In this document: in pieces, positions 35,442 through 44,301 of the stretch
Position numbering within the stretch: position 1 is the stretch's first letter
Layout: the number at the start of each line of letters is the position of its first letter
DNA from: an uncultured Campylobacter sp.
Lineage (GTDB): Bacteria > Campylobacterota > Campylobacteria > Campylobacterales > Campylobacteraceae
Reading direction: 5' to 3'
NCBI RefSeq assembly: GCF_963518785.1
Contig: NZ_CAUQKJ010000007.1
Coordinates: 1-64,000 of the forward strand
DNA: 64,000 bases
Translations under genes and position numbers: made by a program
The notes under the pieces: generated by a model
The model's input: only the letters and a program-made list of their open reading frames with translations
Database searches by the model: none
What the model was told of the DNA's origin: nothing

Positions 35442-36227
35442 TTAGCGCAAATTTGCAGCACGGCTCATCAGCGCTGCAATCTCTGATAAGTCGAATTTGC
35501 CGCTGAAAAAAAGATTGAAAGCAAGCGCGCCTTGATTTATCAGCATCTCTTTGCCGTCTTTTACGGTCAGATTTTTTGCGCGCGCTGCTTGCAAAAACGG
35601 AGTCTGCTTGCCGTAGATAGCGTCAAAAGCAAATTTCGCGCGGGATAAAATTTCATCTATTACCCCCTCGGGCGCAGGCAGCGCGTCATCTTTGAGCCCC
35701 GCGCCGGTGGCATTGACGATCAGATCGTAGTCTTTGGATTTGAAATTTTCATAGGTAAAAAACTCCTCGCAGCCGAAGTTAAAATCCTTTGCGCTGCGGT
35801 TTAGGATGTCGAATTTCACGCCGTTTTTGCCTAGCGCGTAGCCGATCGCTCGCGTCGTGCCGCCCGCGCCTAAAATAAGCGCATTGCGAATCTCACCAAA
35901 GCCCAAGATCGCGCAGAAAAACCCCTGCGCATCGGTGTTGAAACCGTGTAGCGCGTCGCTTTTTAGCACCATGGTGTTTACCGAGCCGATCTGCTTAGCC
36001 GCCTCGCTTAGGATGTCGCATGCTTTAAATGCGTCAAGCTTAAAAGGCACGGTCACGTTCGCGCCCGTAAGCCTTAAGGCTTCAAATTTAGCTCGCAGCT
36101 CCTCACCGCGTTGCAGCAAAACTCGCCCGTAGTAGGCGTCTAAGGCTAGAAATTTTATCGCGTAATTATGAAGTAGCGGCGAGAGAGAGTGGGCAATCGG
36201 GTTGCCGAAAACCGCGAATCTGTCCAC
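35442..36227 (-). CDS. aroE: Shikimate dehydrogenase
   Basis: NADPH-dependent reduction of 3-dehydroshikimate in aromatic amino-acid synthesis. 261 residues. N-terminal AVFGNPIAHSLSPLLHN binds substrate; the catalytic Lys lies in TVPFKLDAF near residue 64; the NADP loop is LILGAGGTTRAIGYAL near residue 117; C-terminal MLINQGALAFNLF is typical. Directly abuts the SPOR gene (1-base overlap), and both follow glyA-lysS-fur as in C. jejuni, as I recall it. Confidence 0.94.
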   Translation of the reverse strand: MDRFAVFGNPIAHSLSPLLHNYAIKFLALDAYYGRVLLQRGEELRAKFEALRLTGANVTVPFKLDAFKACDILSEAAKQIGSVNTMVLKSDALHGFNTDAQGFFCAILGFGEIRNALILGAGGTTRAIGYALGKNGVKFDILNRSAKDFNFGCEEFFTYENFKSKDYDLIVNATGAGLKDDALPAPEGVIDEILSRAKFAFDAIYGKQTPFLQAARAKNLTVKDGKEMLINQGALAFNLFFSGKFDLSEIAALMSRAANLR

Positions 36228-37258
36228 TATTTCACTCGGTAGATATACGCTCCGCTATTGATGCTGCGCATATCGCTAAGCGCCTTTTGTAGCGCCTCAC
36301 CCTCGAAAGGTCCGACTAAAATTTTAGTCACGCTCTTGCTGCCGACGTGAGTTTGCAGCGCAATTGGGCTGTAGCCTTTTTTGGTGATTTTTTTGGTATC
36401 AGACCCGTTTGGATCGTAGGCATTGGATGCGAAAACCTGTACATAACTGCCATTTGCCACGCTGGTGCTGGTGCTCTTTGCTGCAACGCCAGCCTTTACG
36501 CTCTCGCTTTTAGACTCTGGCTTGCTAGCTTCTTTTTTAGACTCAGGTTTTGCTGGCTCTTTTTTGGCTTCAGCTTTCGCATGTTCCTTTTTAGATTCCG
36601 TTTTTGCTGGCTCCTTTTTAACTTCTGCTTTTGCTTGTTTTTCAGGTTCTTTTTTAGGCTCTACTTTTTGCTCGACTTTTCTAATTTCGGTTTTAGAAGG
36701 TTCTTTTTTCACCTCGTCTTTTGCAAATTCTTTTTTAGGCTCTGGCTTTTTTACATCCGTTTTCTCAGGCTTTTTGGCTTCGTCTTTAGGCTCAATCTTT
36801 TTACTTTCTATTTTAACTTCGGATTTTTTTGGCTCTTCTTTGATTTCGGGCTTTTGGATTTCTACTTTCTGTGCTTCAGGCTGAGCGCTTGCGACGACCT
36901 TGCTTTCGGAATTAGGCTCTTGGGTTTTTATCTCTACTTTGGTTGGAGATGCAGATGCTGCATTGGGTTCTGATTTCACTTCTACAGGCTCAGGCTGCGA
37001 AGGCTCAGGTTTTTGAACTTGTACGGCAGGCTTTTGCTCCGCTTTGGCAAGCTCTTCTTCACTAGGCATAGTAAGACCTGCATTGGTGTCAATATCGTCT
37101 TTATTAATAGCCTTCATTATGATTAAAATGATTAAGAATAAAACTACAACGCCGGCTGCGACGGTAAGACCTTTTTTTAAATTCGCGTTCTTATCGACAT
37201 TGCCGCTATTAATCACTATGTCGTCTATGCTGCTCATATCGAAATTTTTGTCGTTCAT
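36227..37258 (-). CDS. SPOR-domain membrane protein with Lys/Pro/Glu-rich spacer
   Basis: 343 residues: short cytoplasmic N-terminus, one membrane span (about 31-49, VAAGVVVLFLIILIIM), then a ~200-residue spacer of KKEPAK/ESKKE-type repeats and a C-terminal SPOR domain (about 265-343, SYVQVFASNAYDP...KILVGPFEG). SPOR domains bind septal peptidoglycan lacking stem peptides, so this is probably an FtsN-like or DamX-like division protein. The repeats are coded by near-identical DNA and may vary in number between strains. Overlaps aroE by one base; glyA is 95 bases upstream with a strong palindrome between. Confidence 0.85.
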   Translation of the reverse strand: MNDKNFDMSSIDDIVINSGNVDKNANLKKGLTVAAGVVVLFLIILIIMKAINKDDIDTNAGLTMPSEEELAKAEQKPAVQVQKPEPSQPEPVEVKSEPNAASASPTKVEIKTQEPNSESKVVASAQPEAQKVEIQKPEIKEEPKKSEVKIESKKIEPKDEAKKPEKTDVKKPEPKKEFAKDEVKKEPSKTEIRKVEQKVEPKKEPEKQAKAEVKKEPAKTESKKEHAKAEAKKEPAKPESKKEASKPESKSESVKAGVAAKSTSTSVANGSYVQVFASNAYDPNGSDTKKITKKGYSPIALQTHVGSKSVTKILVGPFEGEALQKALSDMRSINSGAYIYRVK

Positions 37259-37316
37259 ACTCTCTCCTAAGATTATTATTTACTTTGTAAATTCTACCAC
37301 GCAAAATTTACGAAAT

Positions 37317-37350
37317 AAATAAATTCGGGTAAGCTTACCCGAATTTATTA
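37317..37350. terminator. Perfect 34-bp palindrome between glyA and the SPOR gene
   Basis: Seventeen-base arms pair perfectly around the centre 37333/37334 with no loop (core CGGGTAAGCTTACCCG). Located 3 bases after the glyA stop on the minus strand, followed on that strand by ATTTATTT. Looks like a transcription terminator or a processing hairpin at the end of the fur-lysS-glyA message. Confidence 0.6.
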
Positions 37351-37353
37351 AAT

Positions 37354-38607
37354 TTAATACATCGCGCGGTCGTAGATGATAAAGCGGTGCGCCAAATCTC
37401 GCACCTTCTCTTTGACCTGCGCCTGAAGCTTGGAATTTGAGATGTCGCTTAGTACGTCGGCGATTTTATTTCCTATAAACTCAAATTCTTTCTCTTTCAT
37501 TCCGCGCGCCGTAAGTGCGGGGCTTCCGACGCGGATACCGCTGGTGACGAATGGGCTGCGCGTCTCGCCCGGAACGGTATTTTTATTCGTCGTGATGCCT
37601 GCATTTTCAAGCGCCGCGCTAGCGTCCTTGCCGCTAAAATCCCTATTTAAAAAGCTCATTAAAATCAGATGGTTATCGGTGCCGCCGCTAACAAGATCAA
37701 AGCCGCGCCCAACCAGCGTCTCGCCCAAAATTCTAGCGTTTGCCTTGACCTGCTTGGCATAGACCTTCCACTCGGGGCTTAGATTGTGTTTAAAGCCCAC
37801 CGCCTTAGCAGCGATGACGTGCATTAGCGGACCGCCCTGGATACCCGGAAAGATCGCCGAGTTGATCTTTTTAGCAAATTCCTCGTCGTTGGTCATTATG
37901 ATGCCGCCGCGCGGACCACGAAGCGTTTTATGCGTGGTCGAGCTTACGACGTGGCAGTGCGGGAACGGATCCGTATGTTCACCCGCGACGACGAGCCCAG
38001 CGACATGCGCTACGTCGGCGAAAAGAAACGCACCCACACTATCAGCGATCTGTCTAAATTTAGCAAAATCTATCTCGCGCGTATAGGCACTCGCACCGCA
38101 AACGATCATCTTTGGTTTTACGATCTGAGCGATCTCAAGCACCTTATCGTAGTTTATGCGGCCATCGAGCTCCACGCCGTATTCAAAGCTCTCATACATC
38201 TTTCCGCTGCTTGAGACCTTCGCGCCGTGCGTCAAATGCCCGCCGTGGCTAAGCGACATACCTAAAATTTTCTCGCCCGGTTTCAAAAACGCGGCATATA
38301 CGCCTTGATTAGCTTGGCTGCCGCTGTTTGGCTGGACGTTTGCAAACTCACAGCCGAAGAGCTTTTTGCAGCGATCGATCGCGATCTGCTCGATCTCGTC
38401 TACGAACTCACAGCCGCCGTAGTAGCGCTTGCCGGGATAGCCCTCGGCGTATTTATTCGTTAACACCGAGCCCATCGCCTCCATCACCTCGGGATAGGTG
38501 AAATTTTCGCTCGCGATCATCTCCAAATAATCGCACTGGCGGGCAAGCTCTTTGTTGGTTAAACTAAAAATTTCATTATCGAATTTTTCTAAATTTGACA
38601 CGTTCAC
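37354..38607 (-). CDS. glyA: Serine hydroxymethyltransferase
   Basis: PLP enzyme that converts serine and tetrahydrofolate to glycine and methylene-THF, the main one-carbon supply. 417 residues. Landmarks: MIASENFTYPEVMEAMGS near residue 27, EGYPGKRYYGG near residue 54, SHGGHLTHG near residue 120, the PLP lysine in VVSSTTHKTLRGPRGG near residue 221. Overlaps the lysS stop by 4 bases. Part of the gatC-pilT-cvpA-fur-lysS-glyA run. Confidence 0.96.
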   Translation of the reverse strand: MNVSNLEKFDNEIFSLTNKELARQCDYLEMIASENFTYPEVMEAMGSVLTNKYAEGYPGKRYYGGCEFVDEIEQIAIDRCKKLFGCEFANVQPNSGSQANQGVYAAFLKPGEKILGMSLSHGGHLTHGAKVSSSGKMYESFEYGVELDGRINYDKVLEIAQIVKPKMIVCGASAYTREIDFAKFRQIADSVGAFLFADVAHVAGLVVAGEHTDPFPHCHVVSSTTHKTLRGPRGGIIMTNDEEFAKKINSAIFPGIQGGPLMHVIAAKAVGFKHNLSPEWKVYAKQVKANARILGETLVGRGFDLVSGGTDNHLILMSFLNRDFSGKDASAALENAGITTNKNTVPGETRSPFVTSGIRVGSPALTARGMKEKEFEFIGNKIADVLSDISNSKLQAQVKEKVRDLAHRFIIYDRAMY

Positions 38608-40097
38608 TCCTTCTCTAAATTTAGCGGTCTCATCGCAGGGAACAAAATCACGTCGCGGATCGACTTTTTATTCAGCAAAATCATCGCCAAGCGGTCGATT
38701 CCAAGCCCCCAGCCGGTAGTCGGCGGCATCGCGTAGCTAAGCGCGCGAACGTAATCCTCATCCATCTCGTGAGCCTCGTCGTCGCCTGCATTTTTGGCAT
38801 CGATTTGCGCCTTAAATCTGGCGTATTGATCGAGCGGATCGTTCAGCTCGTTAAAGGCGTTGGCTAGCTCTTTACCTGCGATGTAAAGCTCAAATCTCTC
38901 GGCTATCTGCGGATTTTCGTCGCTTCTGCGCGAAAGTGGGCTGATCGAGATCGGAAAATCCACGATGAAGGTCGGATTTATGAGCTTAGCTTCTACGTAA
39001 TTATCAAAAAGTTCGCTCTGCAGGTGGCCGAGATCGAGCTTTTCATTGACTTCAAATTTATCCTCTTTGAGCTTTGCGATGATCTTTTCGCGATCATTTA
39101 CGATCTGCGGCTCGATACCGCCTATCTGCGTAAGCGCGTCGAGATACTTTATGCGCGCAAAAGGCTTTGAAAAATCGATCTCGCGCTCATCGTAGGTTAA
39201 AATTTCGCCCAGCCCGAGCCTCTTAAATAGTGCTTTAAATAGCTCCTCGGTTAGATTCATCGCATCGTTATAATCATGCCACGCCCAGTAGAATTCTATG
39301 CTGGTAAACTCCGGATTGTGCGTCAGATCCATGCCCTCGTTGCGGAAGTTTCGGTTGATCTCAAAGACCGCCTCCATGCCGCCTACGACGAGGCGCTTGA
39401 GATACAGCTCCGGCGCGATACGCAGGTAGCGATCGACATCGAGGGCGTTGTGGTGCGTGATAAATGGCTTAGCATTCGCGCCGCCCGCGATTGGGTGCAT
39501 CATCGGCGTTTCGACCTCTAAAAATCCATGCTTTTCAAAAAAGCTGCGGATCTCGCTAACGATGATCGAGCGCTTGATGAAATCCTCGCGGACCTCGGGG
39601 TTCATTATCATATCGAGGTATCTTTGGCGGTAGCGCATCTCGATATCGACAAGGCCGTGAAATTTCTCCGGAAGCGGGCAGATCGCTTTGGACGCAAGCG
39701 TTATTTTGCTGGCATGGATCGAAAACTCGCCCGTTTGAGTGACGAAAGCGTATCCGCGCACCAAAATTATATCGCCTACTTCGAGATTTTTCTTAAATTT
39801 AGCGTAATCCTCCTCGCCGATGCTATCGCGAGAGTAATAAATTTGAATATTACCGCTTTGATCTTCTATGTTTGCAAAGGTGGATTTGCCCGCGACGCGC
39901 TTTAGCTTTAACCTTCCGGCAAGTCTTACCTCCTCGCTCGCTTTTTTATCCTCGGTATCTTTGATAAAGCCGAATTTCTCTTTAAACTCAGCTATGCTCA
40001 TATCTTTTTTTAGAAAGTGCGGATAGGGATTAGCCCCCAAATTCCGAAGTTCCGACGCCTTGTCTATCCTTTGGATTTCTAACTGGCTATCAAACAA
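38604..40097 (-). CDS. lysS: Lysyl-tRNA synthetase, class II
   Basis: Charges tRNA-Lys. Start placed at TTG 40097, giving MFDSQLEIQRIDKA..., because AAGGAAG lies just before it, inside the end of fur, and only one base separates fur's TAG from it; a longer upstream frame lacks support. 497 residues. N-terminal OB-fold (about 50-165, AGRLKLKRVAGKSTFANIED), class II motif 2 (FRNEGMDLTHNPEF) and motif 3 (GWGLGIDRLAMIL) are intact. Confidence 0.94.
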   Translation of the reverse strand: MFDSQLEIQRIDKASELRNLGANPYPHFLKKDMSIAEFKEKFGFIKDTEDKKASEEVRLAGRLKLKRVAGKSTFANIEDQSGNIQIYYSRDSIGEEDYAKFKKNLEVGDIILVRGYAFVTQTGEFSIHASKITLASKAICPLPEKFHGLVDIEMRYRQRYLDMIMNPEVREDFIKRSIIVSEIRSFFEKHGFLEVETPMMHPIAGGANAKPFITHHNALDVDRYLRIAPELYLKRLVVGGMEAVFEINRNFRNEGMDLTHNPEFTSIEFYWAWHDYNDAMNLTEELFKALFKRLGLGEILTYDEREIDFSKPFARIKYLDALTQIGGIEPQIVNDREKIIAKLKEDKFEVNEKLDLGHLQSELFDNYVEAKLINPTFIVDFPISISPLSRRSDENPQIAERFELYIAGKELANAFNELNDPLDQYARFKAQIDAKNAGDDEAHEMDEDYVRALSYAMPPTTGWGLGIDRLAMILLNKKSIRDVILFPAMRPLNLEKE

Positions 40098-40098
40098 T

Positions 40099-40566
40099 CT
40101 ACTTCCTTTTTGCCGCGCATTCAGGGCAAATTCCATACAGCTGCATCATATGTCCCGTAAGCGTAAATCCGTGCTCTTTGGCGACGGCAAGCTGCTTGCG
40201 TTCGATAGTAGCATCTTGAAATTCTATGATCTTATTGCAGCTTTTGCAAATTAAATGGTCGTGGTGAGGCTTGTTCGCAAGCTCAAATTTCTTACCCTGC
40301 GCGCCGAATGAGATCGACGTCGCCATGCCTGAATCCTCTAGTAAATTTAAGGTGCGATACACCGTCGCTATGCCTACGTTCAGCTCCGGAAATTTCGCTT
40401 TGATCTCGTTATGAAGCGCCTCAGGCGTGAAGTGTTTGTTATTGTTATAAAGCGTGCGAAGCAAAACCTCGCGCTGCTTGGTATATTTTAGACCGCTAGC
40501 GGCAAGCGCCTTTTTAAACTCAACAATTAGAGCGTCAAACTCTAAATTTTCGATTTTTGCATTCAT
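40099..40566 (-). CDS. fur: Ferric uptake regulator
   Basis: 155-residue iron-responsive repressor. Winged-helix N-terminal (about 10-90, with GLKYTKQREVLLRTLY and GIATVYRTLNLLEDSG), then dimerisation domain with metal ligands HHDHLIC near 101-107 and two CXXC pairs, C107/C110 and C147/C150, for structural zinc. Located between cvpA (4-base overlap) and lysS (1-base gap), as in C. jejuni at the lysS end. No own promoter is evident, so it is probably expressed from the gatC promoter. Confidence 0.95.
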   Translation of the reverse strand: MNAKIENLEFDALIVEFKKALAASGLKYTKQREVLLRTLYNNNKHFTPEALHNEIKAKFPELNVGIATVYRTLNLLEDSGMATSISFGAQGKKFELANKPHHDHLICKSCNKIIEFQDATIERKQLAVAKEHGFTLTGHMMQLYGICPECAAKRK

Positions 40567-41243
40567 AATTTTGTCCTTTCTGTAGAATTTACTTCTGAAC
40601 TGGCGTTAAAATCGCTAAGTTCAGTGCTTTGATTTTGATCCGAGTTCATACGGGCGGTAGAATTCTGATCTTTTAAGAGCTTATCATCCATCTTAGAACC
40701 GATGGAATCTAAGCTTTGTTTGATCTTCGGATCGTCTTTGAGATTTAAAATCCAATTTCCGATTTTTAAGAAAATCGGCGCAGTTTTGCTGCTTTCAAAA
40801 TACCTTTTGGTCTGTTCATTCATCGACATAGGACCGCTTGCAAGTGTAACGATAACGGCAAAAATCAAGAAAATTTTACTTACGCTAAACACAAAGCCGC
40901 CGATCTTATCGACAAATCCGAGTCCGCTCCATTTAAAGAATTTTGAAATGATTTCGCCTATAATCAAACACGAGATCCATACGCCAAAAAGCACAGCGAT
41001 AAAGCCTATGAGAACCTGCGTTGTATCGCCCGAAAGCACGCCGTTTGCATTCTGTAAAGCGGGAATTTTGGCTGCAATCCACTCGCCTGCCATAGTTTTA
41101 TAGCGCATCGCGGCAAAAAGACCGCCGATGAGACCCAAAATTCCAAAAATTTCTTTTACGATGCCATTAGTGATACCGCGCAGTCCAAAGAGCACTACGA
41201 GTACTAAACAGCCGACGTCAAACCAATTAATACCTTCCATCAA
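40563..41243 (-). CDS. CvpA family inner-membrane protein
   Basis: 226 residues, four membrane spans in the first ~160 residues (for example VGCLVLVVLFGLRGI at the start and VLIGFIAVLFGVWISCLII near 75-95), then a hydrophilic Ser/Asn/Thr-rich tail. The pattern WFDVGCLVLVVLFGLRGITNGIVKEI matches CvpA/YjbC-like proteins, linked to colicin V production and envelope stress in other species. Overlaps pilT and fur by 4 bases each. Function in Campylobacter is not established. Confidence 0.8.
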   Translation of the reverse strand: MMEGINWFDVGCLVLVVLFGLRGITNGIVKEIFGILGLIGGLFAAMRYKTMAGEWIAAKIPALQNANGVLSGDTTQVLIGFIAVLFGVWISCLIIGEIISKFFKWSGLGFVDKIGGFVFSVSKIFLIFAVIVTLASGPMSMNEQTKRYFESSKTAPIFLKIGNWILNLKDDPKIKQSLDSIGSKMDDKLLKDQNSTARMNSDQNQSTELSDFNASSEVNSTERTKL

Positions 41244-42322
41244 GCACCCACCACGCCTATTAGCTCTTGTAGGTTAGTCGAGTACCTAAACGCCGTATCT
41301 TTTGAAATTTGATTTGCACGGATCGCTTTAACCATCGCTTGAGTTTGAGTTATCATACCGGTAGATTGCTGATTTAGCTGCATTTGAGAGTAAATTTGAT
41401 GCACCTTGTTTTCGCGGATTAGATTCGCTACGGCATTGTTATTTAGCAAAATTTCATGGATCGCGATACGTCCGCCGCCAAGCTTTGGCAAAAGTGATTG
41501 CGAAATGACCGCGGTAAGTGACACGGAGAGCATATTTCGCACTTGGAGCTGCTCGCCGCCGTCAAAGCTATCAATAATACGGTTGATCGTCTGCATCGCG
41601 GAGTTGGTGTGTAGCGTACCAAATACCAAGTGACCGGTCTCAGCCGCGGTAATGGCGATCGAGATAGTCTCTCTATCGCGCATCTCACCAACTAGGATAA
41701 TGTCCGGGTCCTCACGCAAGGCAAATTTTAAAGCATTAGCGTAGGAATGGGTATCGGTGCCGATATTTCTGTGAGAAAAAAGCGCTTTTTTATTGGTATG
41801 GACGAACTCAACCGGATCTTCAACGGTGATGATGTGCTTGCGTTCTTTTTCGTTGATCTCGTTTAGCATCGCGGCAAGAGTAGTTGATTTACCGCTACCA
41901 GTAGGCCCGGTAACCAAAATCATACCTTTTTCGTGCTTGACTACCTCTTTAAAAATCGTAGGGGCTTTTAAATCATCCAGGCTAGGAATATCGATAGGAA
42001 TAATACGAAATGCGGCAGCCAAATCGCCGTTCATAGTGTAGTAGTAATTTCCACGGAAGCGTCCGATATTAGGAAGCTCGATCGCAAAGTCAAGCTCTTT
42101 ATTTTCCTCGAGCGCACTTTTTTGAGCATCGGTAATGAGCGCGTAGCAGATATACTCGATATCCGTGCCCTTAAGCGGGTCCATGGCAAGTGGGCGCAGT
42201 GTGCCGTCGATACGTATTTGAGGCGCCGAGCGCGAAACTAAGTGAAGGTCGCTCGCTTTGTTAAAAACGACGGTTTTTAGTAGGGTTTCGATATCTACTA
42301 AATTTCTTTGAACTTCTTCCAT
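41240..42322 (-). CDS. pilT: PilT-type twitching-motility ATPase
   Basis: 360-residue AAA-like secretion ATPase that depolymerises type IV pili in other species. Walker A GPTGSGKST (139-147), Asp box ITVEDPVEFVH near 167, Walker B DIILVGEMRD (207-216), His box TGHLVFGTLHTNSA near 230, and the retraction-type AIRANQISK near 340 (AIRNL-like region AVANLIRENKVHQIYS just before). Ten bases after gatC and overlapping cvpA. No pilin, PilB or PilC gene is near it, though a pilin-like fusion gene exists at 54.3 kb. Confidence 0.85.
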   Translation of the reverse strand: MEEVQRNLVDIETLLKTVVFNKASDLHLVSRSAPQIRIDGTLRPLAMDPLKGTDIEYICYALITDAQKSALEENKELDFAIELPNIGRFRGNYYYTMNGDLAAAFRIIPIDIPSLDDLKAPTIFKEVVKHEKGMILVTGPTGSGKSTTLAAMLNEINEKERKHIITVEDPVEFVHTNKKALFSHRNIGTDTHSYANALKFALREDPDIILVGEMRDRETISIAITAAETGHLVFGTLHTNSAMQTINRIIDSFDGGEQLQVRNMLSVSLTAVISQSLLPKLGGGRIAIHEILLNNNAVANLIRENKVHQIYSQMQLNQQSTGMITQTQAMVKAIRANQISKDTAFRYSTNLQELIGVVGA

Positions 42323-42332
42323 AAAATTCCTT

Positions 42333-42620
42333 TCAATCTATGATTTTCGGTACTACGAAGTAGCCGCCTTCGGACTGCGGAGCATGCTTTAAGACGCTTT
42401 CTGCGACGTCGCTTTTGCGTGGGATATCTTTGCGAAACGGAGTACCGCCTTTTAGCGTAGTGATAGCCGCCTCGCCGCTTTGTAAATCCAGCTCATTTAG
42501 AATTTCTACAAAATCTACAATATTATTTAATTGACCTTTAAATTCTTCTCGCTTAGCATCTGGAATTTTAAGAGCAGATAGCCTTTCCAGCTTGCTTAGC
42601 AAGGCATCGTCTATTATCAT
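42333..42620 (-). CDS. gatC: Asp/Glu-tRNA amidotransferase subunit C
   Basis: 95-residue subunit of GatCAB, which converts mischarged Glu-tRNA-Gln or Asp-tRNA-Asn to the correct amides. Family pattern: LSKLERLSALKIPDAKREEF at the start and FRKDIPRKSDVAESVLKHAPQ near the C-terminus. gatA and gatB are elsewhere, as usual in this group. It heads the operon running through to glyA; AAGGAAAG precedes it and a TATAAT box lies 28 bases upstream. Confidence 0.9.
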   Translation of the reverse strand: MIIDDALLSKLERLSALKIPDAKREEFKGQLNNIVDFVEILNELDLQSGEAAITTLKGGTPFRKDIPRKSDVAESVLKHAPQSEGGYFVVPKIID

Positions 42621-42647
42621 AACTTTCCTTTTTCTGATAAATGCGAC

Positions 42648-42653
42648 ATTATA
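42648..42653 (-). promoter_or_regulatory. Probable -10 box of the gatC-...-glyA operon
   Basis: Minus strand TTATGATATAATGTCGC, TATAAT about 28 bases before the gatC ATG. All six genes of the run are joined by overlaps or tiny gaps, so this may be the main promoter for fur as well. Confidence 0.55.
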
Positions 42654-42698
42654 TCATAAAAATTCTTTATCTTAGGCGGTATTTAAAATTTTTTATGC

Positions 42699-42704
42699 TA
42701 CAAT
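42699..42704 (+). promoter_or_regulatory. Possible -10 box of the 42.7-45.8 kb gene run
   Basis: TACAAT in TTATGCTACAATTACG, 33 bases before the start at 42737. Confidence 0.4.
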
Positions 42705-42736
42705 TACGCCGATTTTCTCAAATAAAGGACTAAATT

Positions 42737-43288
42737 TTGGCTTTAAAAGACGACATCGAAGGCGTGAAAAAAGAGATTGGCACAGAAGAGCAGTTTCTAG
42801 AAAGCGTCATAAAAAGTGAAATTTTCGTAAAAAAATACAAAAAGCCGCTGATATTTTTGGCTGCGGTTTTGATCGTAGCATTTATCGGATATTACGCAAA
42901 TGAATTTCTAAGCGATCGCCGCATAGCAAGTGCTAATGCGATCTATGACGAGCTGCTTAACAAGCGCGACGACGCTAAGCTAGCCGAGCTTAAGCAAAAA
43001 GATATAAATCTATACGCTCTTTATATTTTGCAAAACGGCTCTGCAGACGAGCGAGCGGCGCTAGAAAATACCCAAGGCATCGATGTTATGCTAAAAGAGA
43101 TAATAAATCTACAAAACGGCAAACAAGGCGGAGTGCTACTCGCCGATTACGATTCTTTGCTCAAAGGCTACGACCTACTAAAAGAGGGCAAAATCGAGCA
43201 AGCTCACGCAGAGCTAGATAAAATTCCACTCAACTCGCCAGTTCGTCAAATCGCACTTGCTTTGAAACACTATGGAGGCAATAAATAA
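42737..43288 (+). CDS. Single-span TPR-like membrane protein (YfgM-like)
   Basis: 183 residues starting at TTG with AAAGGA upstream. One membrane span (about 37-55, LIFLAAVLIVAFIGYYA) then helical repeats with a terminal YDLLKEGKIEQAHAELDKIP, a TPR-like pattern. Resembles YfgM-type proteins that hang on the periplasmic side near the Sec machinery or BAM complex. Its stop overlaps the following lipoprotein gene by one base, suggesting shared work at the envelope. No firm function. Confidence 0.55.
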   Translation: MALKDDIEGVKKEIGTEEQFLESVIKSEIFVKKYKKPLIFLAAVLIVAFIGYYANEFLSDRRIASANAIYDELLNKRDDAKLAELKQKDINLYALYILQNGSADERAALENTQGIDVMLKEIINLQNGKQGGVLLADYDSLLKGYDLLKEGKIEQAHAELDKIPLNSPVRQIALALKHYGGNK

Positions 43289-44301
43289 TGAAAAAAACGC
43301 TGATATTTACGCTTTTACTATCGTTTTTATTTTTGGGCTGCTCGACGAAGCGCCAGTATTTCGAACCTAGCGACGAAAACATCACAGGCGATATGAAATT
43401 TAACGGCTCACTGCCGTCGGAAATCGTAGCGGTTAGTAAAGATGGCGCTACGCTAAAAGACGGCGAAGTAATCTCTAAAAACGGATTGGTAAAAAATTTC
43501 AAAGTCTTAAAAAGTGAGAAATTTTTAGGTGAATATGATGGAAATTTCGTCGTAACCGATATCAATGGCACGCTTAAAGTAGTTAGTGGCACAGGCGCCG
43601 TAAAATTTGAAAAGGCCCTCGGCAGACAAGCGCTCAGTGCAAATATACGCGGCGATGATTTAGCTTTAGTCATGAGCGATGATTCGATCATGCTTATCAA
43701 GCTAAGCTCGGGCGCAGTGGTACTCGATCATAAAGTAGGCGATGCATTCGCAATCGATTCGCGCGTGGCGTCACCAATATTTATCAACCAGCTTATCGCT
43801 TATCCTGCACTAGACGGACTAGTCAGCATCGCAGAAAACGTAGGTGGGCGCTCGGCACGCGATTTCGTCGTGAGCAACCAGCCGTTTTTTAACAACATTA
43901 TCGCCTTAGAAAACAAGGGCGATAACCTTTATGCCGTAACTGCCACTAGGCTAATGCTGGTAAGTCCTGCTGGCAATAAAAACCATAACGTAGACATCAA
44001 AGACGTGATTTTTAGCGGCGATAGAATTTATCTTTTCTTAAAAGACGGCAGAGTCGAGCTACTCGATCGCGGGCTAAATTTGATCAAATCGCGTAAATTT
44101 ACCTTCGCGCAGTTTAGCGGCGCGCTACTTAGCGGCGGCTATCTGTATATCATCGAGCGCAACGGCTACGTGATCCGCGTGGACGAAAATTTAGAGGGAC
44201 AAGCGATCTACGAGCTAAATGGCGAGTTCGATGATAAGTCCTTTATCGCAGGCAGCTCATTTTACTACGACGATAAAATTTTAAATTTTGATGCTAGATA
44301 A
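43288..44301 (+). CDS. Lipoprotein with BamB/PQQ-like beta-propeller
   Basis: 337 residues. Signal peptide with lipobox LFLGC (Cys18), then repeats of short beta strands with G-x-L/V turns (for example FVVTDINGTLKVVSGTGAVKF and VEFL-type blades such as GRVELLDRGLNLIKSRK), typical of 7- or 8-bladed PQQ/BamB propellers. BamB-like proteins help outer-membrane protein assembly. Coupled to the upstream YfgM-like gene, as yfgM-bamB is in other Proteobacteria, which supports the guess. Confidence 0.6.
   Translation: MKKTLIFTLLLSFLFLGCSTKRQYFEPSDENITGDMKFNGSLPSEIVAVSKDGATLKDGEVISKNGLVKNFKVLKSEKFLGEYDGNFVVTDINGTLKVVSGTGAVKFEKALGRQALSANIRGDDLALVMSDDSIMLIKLSSGAVVLDHKVGDAFAIDSRVASPIFINQLIAYPALDGLVSIAENVGGRSARDFVVSNQPFFNNIIALENKGDNLYAVTATRLMLVSPAGNKNHNVDIKDVIFSGDRIYLFLKDGRVELLDRGLNLIKSRKFTFAQFSGALLSGGYLYIIERNGYVIRVDENLEGQAIYELNGEFDDKSFIAGSSFYYDDKILNFDAR

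Noticed and set aside
36500..36960. Repeated DNA in the SPOR gene as a CRISPR-like array
   Set aside because: Units are coding, irregular and lack unique spacers.
36347..36973. 208-codon plus-strand frame opposite the SPOR gene, very Phe/Leu rich
   Set aside because: Mirror of the Lys/Glu-rich spacer; no start signal.
40098..40136. Longer lysS start overlapping fur
   Set aside because: TTG at 40097 has a ribosome site and a family-like N-terminus; the longer frame lies in the fur coding sequence.
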